Of a stretch of 64,000 nucleotides of DNA, positions 37,440 through 46,964 are shown piece after piece. The stretch spans positions 186,001 through 250,000 of the forward strand of contig JAGEMR010000009.1 of the NCBI GenBank assembly GCA_021030915.1, written 5' to 3'. The notes under the pieces were generated by a model. That model was given only the letters and a program-made list of their open reading frames with translations. It ran no database searches and was not told where the DNA came from. Position 1 is the stretch's first letter, and the number at the start of each line of letters is the position of its first letter. Source of the DNA: Astrothelium macrocarpum (lineage: Eukaryota; Ascomycota; Dothideomycetes; Trypetheliales; Trypetheliaceae). The position numbers were made by a program, and so were the translations under genes.

Positions 37440-38081
37440 CTTGAGCTGTCTTTCCCCAACTTTGGATAGCCTGATTTGGATACAGATCCTGCGAGCTATT
37501 CTTGTCGGAGTAATATTTCCCAAGGAGTTGCGACGAATGCCTACAGCCTGAAAGCCGACATGAAAGGATTCTCTTCTTTAGGGGAGGCTCGCTATTAGTA
37601 TATCTGGGCAATAGCCTCGCTAAAGAATGCCTAAAATCGTGAGCTATCTTTCGTAAAAGACAAAACTCTCTATTCCTCACCTTCGTAAGAGACATGCTGG
37701 AGACCTAATGCTCTGGTAGTCGAGCTTTGCTTTGCTAATTACATCAACTCTATTTTACTATCATCGTACATCACAAGATCAGGCTAGAGATATAGGAAAG
37801 GATTGGAACACCTGTGTTTAATGTGGTGGGTACCGAGGTATTTTTCGATCCCTTAGCACTAAGAGATTTCATTGCTTTATGCACGATCTCATAGCGTGTA
37901 CACTCTAAAAATTTTTAATATTACATTACAGCTGTGGCGTTGTATTAACTAATTCTGTAAATCTACAAGAATAAGACTTTGCTTATGTTAATAAATAAGA
38001 TCGTATAACAAAGCATGTTCTTCTATCTGTATACAATCACGTTATGTCATGTATTACCTGATTTGATTGGCACCAACGCTT
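37440..38081. other. AT-rich spacer
   Basis: About 640 bp, notably AT-rich between about 37700 and 38080, separating the two TPR-containing pseudogenes. No coding frame is supported apart from a short uncertain minus-strand frame at 37429-37695. Confidence 0.4.
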
Positions 38082-40547
38082 TTATATTACAGCTTTCTTC
38101 CCTTTCTCCCCATCTACTAGGCTTTTATATTCTGCAAGTTCACTTAACATCTTCTGCGCTAATGGATGTTCAATGCTGAACGGTTTTTGTATGTGTTCAA
38201 GGGCAGCTTCTAAAAGCTCGATGGCCGGTGAGAGAATGCCTAGTCTGTTGAGCGTATAGGCGAGGCTGCGCATCGTATTGAGTGTACCAAGATGTTCCAC
38301 GCCTTGGATCTGCATCTTCTTCTCCAAAACTTCCATCTGCATCTCAACTGATTCTCGTAAATGACCCTGCAAAGCGACCGTAGACGCAAGATTACCCATC
38401 GCGTCGACTGTTTCAATATGCTTCTCACCAAAGGTCTGCCTTCTCTTCTCCAATACTTCCCGGTTGATCATAGCCGCCTCCAAGAAACGGCCTTGCATGC
38501 AGAGCGCTTTGGCGAGGTTGGCCATCGCAGATACCGTACTAGGATCCTCCTCACCATGCTTTCGCCTCCTCGTCTCTAACACTTCCCTCCAAATTTGAGC
38601 CGCCTCTAAGATATCACCACGGTCGATGAGCGACCCAGCAAGGTTGTTCTTCGCTTTGATTGTATCATCATGCTCCTCACCGAGGATTCGCCTCCTCTTC
38701 TCCAGTATTTCCCTCCTCATCTGAGCTGTCTCCGAGTCATGACCTTGGTCCCCGAGCGTATTAGAGAGATTGACCATCGCACCAATTGTATCGGGATGCT
38801 CCTCGCCAAGCGATTGCTTACGCTTCCTCAGAACAAATTCTTGAAGTATTCGCTCTTCACGAACCCGACCAATTCCTTCTAAGAATAGCCCAATGTTTTC
38901 GATTTCCTTAATATCTTTCTCTGCAAGGCAATCTGATGTATATTCAGGCCGAGCTACCGTTTCAAAATGTGCCATCACATGTGGTACAAGCCTGAGCTTG
39001 TCATTTGGTTGATTACTGCACGCTGCGATTGCTCTCAAAACAATGTCGAGCAACGCGACACTCAATTCTGCCTGCTCGTGTTCTTCCAGCCTGTCGAAGC
39101 CCCAGGCATGTACCAATTTGTGCATTGCATAGCTTTCTTGATCTTTCTTCCACCGCACAAATGAGTACCTTTCCAAAACTTCGAATCATTCCTCGATTTG
39201 GTATTTGTTGATGTACTGCCAAAGGCCTTTGCAGATTGACTGTGGAGATAGATCATCAGAGCTTAAGAACGACAACCACTTCAGGAAAACTGACGCCCTT
39301 GGACAATCGTCCGTAATAGCTTCGTACGACGTCTCCCATGTCGTTAGCACGCTCTCTCTGTACTGATGTATTATTCTCTCTGGTCTTCGGTTGAGTATTT
39401 CGCGTCGCCGCTGATGATATTCGGGAAGATATGCCTTGATATCGGATTGTAGACGACGATTTCTCCCTACGTACGTGCCAGCAAGTGTGATGGCCAGTGG
39501 TAGGTATCCAAGTTCTTTGACAATCGACTTGACTTCCTTGATGTTTTCCTTATCACGATATACTTCGGAGGATTTAACAAACAGGTCAACAGCCTGTGTC
39601 TCACTCATGTCGCCTACTTGTAAGCCGTCTAGCTGTGTCATGTCCTTCGCCAGTCCGCTTCGAGTCGTGATGACGACATGTAAAGAAGCTATATTCGAAT
39701 GAAATGTTTGATGTCAATGTAACCCTTGACCTTCTCGTCGTCGATTGCGTCGGCGCCGTCAAACACAAACAGCCATGGCCCTTGTTGCCCAGAGAACCAG
39801 TTCTTCACTGCCGTCACAGCTTTATTCACGTTGACTGTCTCCTGACCAGCGGTATTGTGAGACCCACAGAGCGTCTGATAGAGGTTAACAAAGTCACGCT
39901 CGAGCGACTCCTTCTGCCCAGCCTCTATCCAGAAAGTCGCCTTGTACTCCGTGCGGTACTGCTGTACATAGTCTAGCACAAGCTGCGTCTTTCCGGCACC
40001 GCCAAGTCCCCACACAGCCAATATGCTTGTGGTTCTATTTGCCTCGCCATTGCGGAGCTGTGTCCGAATTTGATCGCGGAGGGGGACTCGAGGGACGAAT
40101 ACTTTGACTGGCGCCAGCGAGGAGTGCGAGAAGTGCCCTTGGTAGTCGGGCCGAGCCGCGACTAAGGAGTCTAATTATGGTAAGTACTTGAATGGATGGT
40201 ATGATTCCAGAAATAGTTACTGAAAGTAAGGCCATGGAAGTTTCCTTGGAAGACGTTACCGCCCGTCACTTCAGTATCTCTGAACTGTGAGCCAGCTTGG
40301 TAAGTCTGGGTATCACGAGGCTGCAAGTCTGGGGGAATTGACCGCTCATCAGCATTTTGCTCATCCGGCTCGATGTCGGAGGATATCGAGCTCAAAACAG
40401 AGATACCATCATGCTCAGCAGCATTACCTCTGGCAAGGCCGAGATGCGGGCGCTTACGAGGCGCAGGATAAGAGCCACTAGGAGCATCGATTGGTCGAGA
40501 TCGGGGTCGCGGAAAAACATCGTGTTGGGTAGCTGAGGCTGATGCTG
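38082..40547 (-). pseudogene. NB-ARC/TPR STAND receptor (NLR-like), disrupted
   Basis: Domains in order: a disordered N-terminus carrying a G/N/Q-rich motif (40231-40299), a 50-nt intron (GTAACT...AATTAG) directly after it, then NB-ARC with P-loop WGLGGAGKTQL, Walker B WLFVFDGAD, VVITTRSG and the GLPLA-like LGYLPLAITLAGTYV, and finally five TPRs of 42 residues (EEHPDTIGAMVNLSNTLG type). Two breaks: a one-base frameshift near 39690-39698, between KHFIR and ASLHVVITTRS, and an in-frame TGA at 39186-39188 after KYQIEE, just before the winged-helix/TPR linker. No intron fits the frameshift site (an AG-ended interval would be only about 35 nt). The first exon and start codon are unresolved; the span starts at the first probable acceptor. 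Fungal NLRs control cell death in non-self recognition. This copy is probably inactive unless the breaks are assembly errors. Confidence 0.85.
40231..40299 (-). other. candidate amyloid-signalling motif, NLR N-terminal copy
   Basis: Encodes 23 residues matching the copy at the patatin C-terminus. Pattern: Q-x-G-S-x-F-x-D-T-x-V-x-G-G-x(3)-Q-G-N-F-x-G. It sits immediately before the NB-ARC domain. Confidence 0.65.
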
Positions 40548-40819
40548 CTTAAACGCGTGAACAATAGGCAAGCGTACAAATTACATTGCTTTCGCTTTGA
40601 CTTCTGGCAGTCAAACTTTGACTCTCGAAGTCGCAAGTCCTCCGTCAAGGTCGGAGACCAAGAGGATGTCTCGGTCGAAAAGCTTGATGTGGGGAGCGCA
40701 AGGCTCCATGAGCGACAGGCTCCATGAGTGACGTGCTGTGTCATGAACTATGCCGCACGAACGCGCATCTGGAAAGAATAACGACTAGCGACCGAGCTGA
40801 TCTATAGGACCTCTCAAGT

Positions 40820-42063
40820 CTAACCAGAGAAAATGTCATCCCTACATCCAGCAAAGTTTCCCTGATATGATACTCCACCAGCAACGTTAGTGTCTCCAAA
40901 GCTTGAACCGCCTTGAGTGATCCATGGAAAAGAGACGCTTAATCGTCCTGGCTGGTCGTCTTGTACAGCCTTATGACCAACTTCGTTCTCAGTTATACAT
41001 CGAAGTAGCCCAGCACAACGCAGCAATTCGTCCTCACTCTGGTTCAGTCTCATGTACTTGTCCGTGTAAGTTCTGATATCATCCAACTTTTCCCACTCAT
41101 CGAGCACTATATTTTGCATGCCCTGGGGTACGTTGAACCGGAAATATCGATCAGTCGTATGTTCCTCGATACAGGAGAGAGCCACCTCATCATGTGTGTT
41201 CTCGCAGTCGGTGACGATGTCCCCAAGCACAGGCGCAATGCTTAACCCCGTCCTATCCTTGAACCAAAAGACCGAAGCAGCTTTATGGAGCTGAATGAGA
41301 TCTTTTTGGCCAGTGCCAATGCTGACTATGCAAGTAGGTTTGGAGACACTGTATCCTTTCAGTCTGTAATAGGACTTGGCTTCTTTAATAAGCATCTTGG
41401 TTGGATTATTACATCCTATCCCGGCACCGATGAATTCGCCGCCTGTGTCTTCTTGAAATTTGATCGGTGGAAAGAATGTGGGTGCCGCGGAAGTTGCTCG
41501 AGCAGCTTCCCAAATTTGACATTTGATAGGGGCAGAGCCAGTCTCGTAAGTCCGGAGAAGGACAGGGGAGCCGCCCATTGCTTTGGTGGGAAAGGTACAG
41601 ACAAAACTAGAATACTTAGCATTCACTGTAGGCTGCAATGTTCAGGCGTACGTCTTGCATGAGTTACGTTCCAGAAGAGGAGCATTCTCATGTCCAGTTT
41701 TCATTCGAACAACCCGTTTTATCACATCTTCCAGTGCCTTTGGGCTAAACTTTTCCCTGTCAGTGATCTTTTGGGGACTGCCGAAGACCTCTCTACTCAT
41801 CTCCAGATATACCTTGATGCAATCACTGACAGACATACGCAGCCTGCCGAGCATGATGGCGATGATCCTGTCAAAAGTAACTACGCCTAATACAAGCACC
41901 CTGCTGCACTTTACCCGCCCGTGCTGGTACCACAGATCATATCAAAGTGATCGCATGGCAGCGGCTCGGTGTCAAGACCCTCGATGACTCTGATTTTTTG
42001 CATCACGTTCTCTAAGATGAATAGCGAAGACAGACCACGAACACCACCTCCGTCTAGTAGCAT
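40820..42063 (-). CDS. patatin-like phospholipase, NLR-associated, probably inactive
   Basis: Fungal patatin of the type paired with or fused to NLRs. Three exons are joined by introns of about 45 nt: one directly after CGTSTGG, and one after SCKT ending TATTCTAG. The oxyanion motif DGGGVRG and the nucleophile GTSTGG are intact. The second catalytic residue is not: the family's Asp in FxDAGxGCNNP is Gly here (GGT at 41426-41428, FIGAGIGCNNP), a single-base change that should abolish the Ser-Asp dyad. Further family blocks are LLRTYE, WEAARATSAAPTFF and CIVSIGTGQ. The C-terminus ends in a G/N/Q-rich motif 8 residues before the stop. Translation may begin at ATG 42061-42063, which cuts the first beta strand short; it overlaps the stop of a 5-codon upstream ORF (TAATG). 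Length about 390 residues. Confidence 0.8.
40847..40915 (-). other. candidate amyloid-signalling motif, patatin C-terminal copy
   Basis: Encodes 23 residues, 14 identical to the NLR copy at 40231-40299, located eight residues before the patatin stop codon. Conserved positions are F, D-T, V, G-G, Q-G-N-F and a final G. Confidence 0.65.
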
Positions 42064-42077
42064 TAGCGCAGACGCAT
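42063..42077 (-). other. 5-codon upstream ORF overlapping the patatin start
   Basis: ATG at 42075-42077 opens a frame of four codons and a TAA whose first base group overlaps the putative patatin ATG (TAATG arrangement). Its residues (MRLR) look like the missing start of the patatin, out of frame by one base. Confidence 0.5.
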
Positions 42078-42244
42078 GTCCAAAGATTTCAAAATATACC
42101 CAAAGACAAGAGTTTCATCGTCTGACCTGCTCGGGATGCCATGATAAGATGCGTAATATAGGTAGAGAGACACACAAATGGGGCACCTGCAATCCAAAAA
42201 GATATAGATAGAGGCGTGCGCATCGATTGAGTATGTATGAAGGT

Positions 42245-42515
42245 GCCTGTCTCTCCGTGAGACCAATTCTATTCCGAAATCGACACACGGGCCACCATCA
42301 CCAAATTAATAGCCTTCGAAACTTTAATTCGCTTTAAACTCCATCAAATCTAACATTTTTTTTGCTCCTGCTAAAATAATACTAATTTATTCAGTTATTG
42401 GCTCTTTGATTTTTATAAAGATGCAAATTGCGAGTTGTGGTTTCAAAAATCGTTAATTTGGTGGTGATGCCGTGTGTCAATTTCAGAACGGAATTGGTCT
42501 CACGGAGAGCCTGTC
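42245..42515. mobile_element. MITE-like element with long terminal inverted repeats
   Basis: A 257-bp non-coding element (about 42252-42508) with inverted terminal repeats of about 57 bp. The outermost 17 bases (TCTCCGTGAGACCAATT) are perfect at both ends; the inner part has scattered transitions. It is flanked by a perfect 7-bp direct repeat, GCCTGTC, at 42245-42251 and 42509-42515, read as a target-site duplication. There is no coding capacity. The internal sequence is AT-rich. Superfamily is unassigned: a TA duplication (mariner) is not seen, and a 7-8-bp duplication would suit a hAT-like or other cut-and-paste parent. Confidence 0.8.
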
Positions 42516-42621
42516 CAAAAATCCTACTCACGCTAAGACGTAGCGCCTCACTAGTCACCACTCTAACTTATTAGCGTTTACCGCACAACCATAGATTCAC
42601 TTAATATACACAAACATAAAA

Positions 42622-42676
42622 ATGCTTTTAAATTAGTTAGATTTAGGAACATCCAAATTAAATTTATTAAAAGCAT
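42622..42676. repeat. AT-rich imperfect palindrome
   Basis: ATGCTTTTAA at the left end pairs perfectly with TTAAAAGCAT at the right end, and the interior is partly complementary, giving arms of about 25 nt around a short loop. It may be a tiny transposon remnant or a structured 3' end; no gene is attached. Confidence 0.55.
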
Positions 42677-44253
42677 GGGTCACAGCTCCCTTTTGTTCGT
42701 GTGAATCTTGATGGTGTTGATAGACTTACTACAGAGCTTCGAAGATCGGGTGATATTCAAGGTAATGTGGTATTGGAGTGGGTTCGGAAAATGCTTCAGG
42801 AAGATCAGCTTCGTCCGACGGCAGATTCTGTCTGATGTAGCTAATGAGCTTGAGACCCTGTGATACTGTAGGCACACAATTCATTATATCGCAGTAGTAT
42901 CTAAGCGCTGCAAGGGCAAGCATAGAATGGATCAGAACCAACACATGTACGGAGCAGAGAGGGCAGATTCGTGGATCACCCCAAGTCTGTTTCAAACGTC
43001 AGAAGCCGTAAGCGCCCTCACACTGTCTGCTGATCCATTCCGACAAACCCTGGGCTGTGTACTCTGGTTTGTGTAGCTGCCACGGTTTTTAATGCCCTTC
43101 TTTGCTCTCGTCTAATTCTTCGTCTCCGCATCGATTCCATCCAGCTTCTTCCCATTTTGTGCAGATAGATTGCGAAGAATGCGCACACGACGTTCTTCCA
43201 GGGAAAAATCAGACAAAATCCTTTCAGTCTTGGCCGAGGCTGATTGTCCAAATCTTTCTATTCCTTCGGTGAATATGGGTTAATTGTTCGGAGCTACCAT
43301 CGATAGCACGATCGTAACGAGAGATCCTGAGTATTAGCACAAATGCTGCATCGCACGCGGTTGACTATTCAGACACTTCAAATCTCTGTAATTGGACTGC
43401 CTTCGTTGTCGCTTGGTTCAGCCTCATCGCTTGGCAATATATCAGGGAACCATCCATAGCTTGCGAAATCGACAAAATACTCCCCCAGACTCCCTTGTTC
43501 AACATGTACGCCTTCTCGCCTCAGCGCATCCGCTTGACGCCGAGCTCCGTTCACGCCTCTTTAAACTTGTCAATCCAGTTCTTGCATCAAAATCCTGACA
43601 CTAACCTTGGACTTATCCCTCCTTTACTATTTATTACCCGCTGCCAAGGTACATTATCGCTGTGGAATGGTTTTTCTTCGCTCGGGCTTGGTAAATGTTT
43701 TAAACAGACGCCAACTTGTCTGAAGAAAATCAATGTCATAGCCTTCTTAGTCTAACATATTGTTTACCGCGGACACTGAGCTATTGTTGGACTTCATCAG
43801 CGATGAAATGAAATGTAATGAGGCTAGAAGCAGCCGACATACGTTTCCCGAGCAGTAGTGCAATATGGCCTGATATGATTGGTCCCAAAATCAGTCAAGA
43901 TAATACTCTATAATTTGACTAGATCGTACCGTAGGTGGTAACTTTGCCCGGAGGTATCTCTCTTACGGCAGAGTACACGGCTGAGAACCAGGCAGCTGCC
44001 TCGTCAGTGCGTGCCATGAGTATGACTGACGGTCCTCGTGGTCATGCGTACGCAACGCCGGGGGATTGTAATTTGGATAACTTCTCATATCAGGCGCGTG
44101 ACATGTATTTGGCACGGAGCAAGAGAGCGCGCGCTCACGTGATGTCGTAGAGCTTTGGCCAATCAGCGTTTTCGAGCAAAATAGGGTCGTCCAAACTCGA
44201 TAAAGTTCACTCGTTGCTATACAGTCTGGAAAGACACGACCTTTTTGTCTGAA
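42677..44253. other. intergenic, no gene supported
   Basis: About 1.6 kb. Minus-strand open frames at 42729-42995 and 43018-43251 and plus-strand frames at 43392-43755 and 43935-44150 lack ATG starts or domains, and no introns connect them into a convincing gene. The cwc26 promoter must lie at the right end. Confidence 0.4.
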
Positions 44254-45228
44254 ATGTCTCTATCAGAATACCTCGCCAAGAACTATTTGACTGCAGACAA
44301 ATCAAGTGAAAAGAAAGGAAAGAAGAGAAAAAGAAAAGAGGCATCTACAGGCCTGACCATTGCCGAAGATGATATTGCAGGATGGACGGCTGGAGACAAC
44401 AATGCCCGAGAACGAGCAGAAGATACTTCCGTAATGGTTTCCGGGCAGAGCGCAGAGTTTCGAAAGAGTAGTAAAAATAACTGGCAATCCGTTGGCGCGC
44501 CTAGCAACAACGACCAAGCCGCCGCAGACGCCATTCTTGCCTCCGCCGCAGAAGAGAACCTCGCCGCTTCCACCTCTGCCGCTGCAGACGATGCTCCTAC
44601 AATCGTTCATACAGGTGCTTCCGTACAGAAGATGGCTGACGGTACACATGCCGGTCTCCAGACCGCCGACCAGGTGGCAGCGGCACTCGCACAGCGGCAA
44701 GCTGAAGAACACGCCCAGCTCGCCCAACAAGGCGGCGCTGGTCCAGAAGCTCAGGAAACCATCTACCGCGACGCATCCGGGCGGATCATCAACGTCGCAC
44801 TCAAGCGAGCGGAGGCGCGCCGCGCAGCCGCCGAAGAAGCCCGCAAGGAGCAGGAGGAGCGCGAGGCGCGGCAGGGTGATATCCAGCGGGAAGAAAAGGC
44901 GGAGCGGAAGCGGGAGTTGGAGGACGCAAAATACATGACAGTGGCGCGACATGCGGATGACGCGGCGCTGAATGCTGAACTACGGGAGCGAGAACGGTGG
45001 AATGATCCCGCTGCGGGATTTTTGGCACGGAAGAAAGAAGGTGCTAGGGGGAAGAAGGGGAGGCCGGTGTACAAGGGAGGTTTTGAGCCGAACCGGTATG
45101 GGATTCGACCGGGACACCGGTGGGATGGCGTGGATCGGGGGAATGGGTTTGAGAGGAAGTATTTTGCAGCAAGGAATCAGAGGGAGAGTGTGAAAGGGTT
45201 GGAATATGCGTGGCAGATGGATGAGTAG
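44254..45228 (+). CDS. pre-mRNA-splicing factor Cwc26/Bud13 (RES complex)
   Basis: Single-exon gene for a 324-residue protein. Bud13 family members belong to the RES (retention and splicing) complex with Snu17 and Pml1, bound to the activated spliceosome. The N-terminus MSLSEYLAKNYL followed by a Lys-rich block is typical. The middle is Ala/Gln-rich and disordered. The C-terminal Bud13 domain is clear: ETIYRDASGRIINV, a long charged helix (Glu/Arg/Lys repeats), then RWNDPAAGFL, GFEPNRYGIRPGHRWDGVDR and GFERKYF. The start is the ATG at 44254 in good context (GAAATGTC). The GRPVYKGGFEPNR stretch is the family's most conserved part. Confidence 0.95.
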   Translation: MSLSEYLAKNYLTADKSSEKKGKKRKRKEASTGLTIAEDDIAGWTAGDNNARERAEDTSVMVSGQSAEFRKSSKNNWQSVGAPSNNDQAAADAILASAAEENLAASTSAAADDAPTIVHTGASVQKMADGTHAGLQTADQVAAALAQRQAEEHAQLAQQGGAGPEAQETIYRDASGRIINVALKRAEARRAAAEEARKEQEEREARQGDIQREEKAERKRELEDAKYMTVARHADDAALNAELRERERWNDPAAGFLARKKEGARGKKGRPVYKGGFEPNRYGIRPGHRWDGVDRGNGFERKYFAARNQRESVKGLEYAWQMDE

Positions 45229-46118
45229 ATGGAATGGCGAAGAAACATTACGGTGGTGAAGCTACACGTTGCAAGAGCTTGGGCAAAACGAATAGCATCA
45301 ACAGTTTACGGAGTGGGCAGATCTGAGCTGGTGTTGGATTGGAAAAGGCAGCTCTTGTTAGTGCATTCGATTCGATCCTTGACATTTTGCATAGAGGTAA
45401 GTTATCTCTACGTTTCTCAGAATATCGAGACTGTTGAAAAAAACCCTTGGTATCTGCTGCAGCATTCAAATACGTAGGCCGGCTTTCTGCAGGCTGATAT
45501 CCATAGCAATGTTCTACGTTCATAGTCGATAAGTACTATGAGATCGAGATATGCATGAGATCATCCAGAGAAGTAGGGGCAAACATCTGCGTACGGACTA
45601 TGGACCCAGAAACTCCTTAATAAGACCTGCATACGTTGTATAATTTGACTTTGAATATATAGCGGTCAACACTCGCAAAACTTCACATTTGATCCGGTTT
45701 CTAGTGACGAGGAATGGTGAACTGGTGGAACCATCCGGCGATTGGTGGGAAAACGACCTACTGCTGAGCTTTAATAGTGAAGCCAAACACAATGATCAAT
45801 TTAGGGCCGAAGTTGTATTCAGGGTCATGCGGACCTGAATGGCCGTGTCCTTTTTCCTTAACCCTCAGGGGCTCACCTGGTCCTTTTTCGTTCGTGAAAC
45901 AATTTACTGCACGTCAATAGGCGGAGTTTCTTCCAAACCCTAAACGCACGTTTCTTTCTTAGAATGCCAAGATGGAAATTTACAGAGTTACGCTCAGATG
46001 GGCAGTGGGAAATGGGCTATACAAATAGGAATCTATAACAGCAAGATCTCTCTTTTACTCAATTGCAAGATCAAACTTTTTGATCTATCAAGCTTGTGAT
46101 CAAAGTTTCAAAGGAAAA
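45229..46118. other. intergenic, no gene seen
   Basis: About 0.9 kb between cwc26 and the secreted-protein gene. A TATA-like sequence (CTATACAAATAGG, near 46017) lies roughly 100 bp before the secreted protein's ATG and could be its core promoter. Confidence 0.4.
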
Positions 46119-46964
46119 ATGTATTCGCTCGCTACTGCTGCTCTTTTCTTTGCGTCTCTCTTTCTTGGAACTTCTGCCTTGCCTTCGCCTACGAAATTGG
46201 TCAAACGCGATGACTGGGGTGGAAGCGTTTCTCTAGGCCCGACAAAATCACACATCATCAATGCGGTTACTACTATCATTCCAGGAGACGCCCCGCCGAC
46301 TCAGAATGGAGAGCTCTTCCTTTGGCCTGGCATGTCGAATGGTACAGGAGATCTAATCCAGACTACCTTGGAATCTTGGCCAGACAATAGCTGGTGTGGC
46401 GCAACAACAGGGCAATGGTATGTTTCCATCTTAGATTAACATCCTGAGTCACGTTGTCAGATTCTTGACTGATGCTCAACTAGGTGTGTTCGCGGTTCAT
46501 TGTTTGGCTCGTTTGGACAGCTTTCCGGTAATGCCAGTCCTGTTAGCGGAGACGAGCAGGTCAGGATCGAATACAACCTAGAGTCTAATGGACAAAACTG
46601 GACACAGTGAGTATCCGTTTTTGAAGTCTTCGTCTGAGTTAGTGTCATGGCCTGGACATGAGCTAATCGCTATATTCTCTCCAGAACCGTTACAAATGCA
46701 CAGACGGGTGCTAGTTTGTCTAGCTTCAGCCACGTGTCGGGACCCATGACCGGTTGGGGAACGGGCACTGAATGTGATAGTGATTGCAGCGGCACAGTGG
46801 CTCCGCAGCAATACGTCAATACTAAAATTATCCTGGCATCCGCAGACACGACTTTTGGTAGTACGATTGCTTCGGCTGAGGGGGCCACTTGGACCGGTCT
46901 GAGTAGCTCAAATGGCGGCCAGATCTGGACGATTGATACAATCAACATCCCCGCAATGGCGTAA
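46119..46964 (+). CDS. secreted fungal protein, concanavalin-like beta-sandwich
   Basis: Three exons (46119-46417, 46484-46606 and 46685-46964) with GTATGT/GTGAGT donors and TAG/CAG acceptors. The signal peptide is MYSLATAALFFASLFLGTSA, followed by a short propeptide ending in a Kex2-type site (LVKR|DDW, about residue 28). The mature part of about 200 residues is Gly/Ser/Thr-rich with four cysteines (WCGATTGQWC and ECDSDC). It has the blocks LFLWPGMSNGTGDLIQT and VRIEYNLESNGQNWTQTVT that recur in a widespread family of small secreted ascomycete proteins. Several N-glycosylation sequons (NGT, NAS, NWT). No catalytic residues can be assigned; the function is unknown, perhaps cell-wall or host/substrate binding. 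Confidence 0.82.

Noticed and set aside
40820..42063. Single fused patatin-NB-ARC-TPR gene
   Set aside because: A stop codon follows the patatin's motif, the spacer to the NLR exon has no good splice path, and the motif occurs once on each side. Two genes fit better, though a fusion cannot be fully excluded.
42680..43251. Minus-strand hypothetical gene (frames 42729-42995 and 43018-43251)
   Set aside because: No ATG in the upstream frame, no recognisable domain and no intron joining them convincingly.
43392..43755. Plus-strand open frames as a transposase remnant
   Set aside because: Overlapping frames with random-looking composition and no DDE or helix-turn-helix motif.
43935..44150. Small plus-strand gene before cwc26
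   Set aside because: Opens with GTG, not ATG, and shows no known motif.
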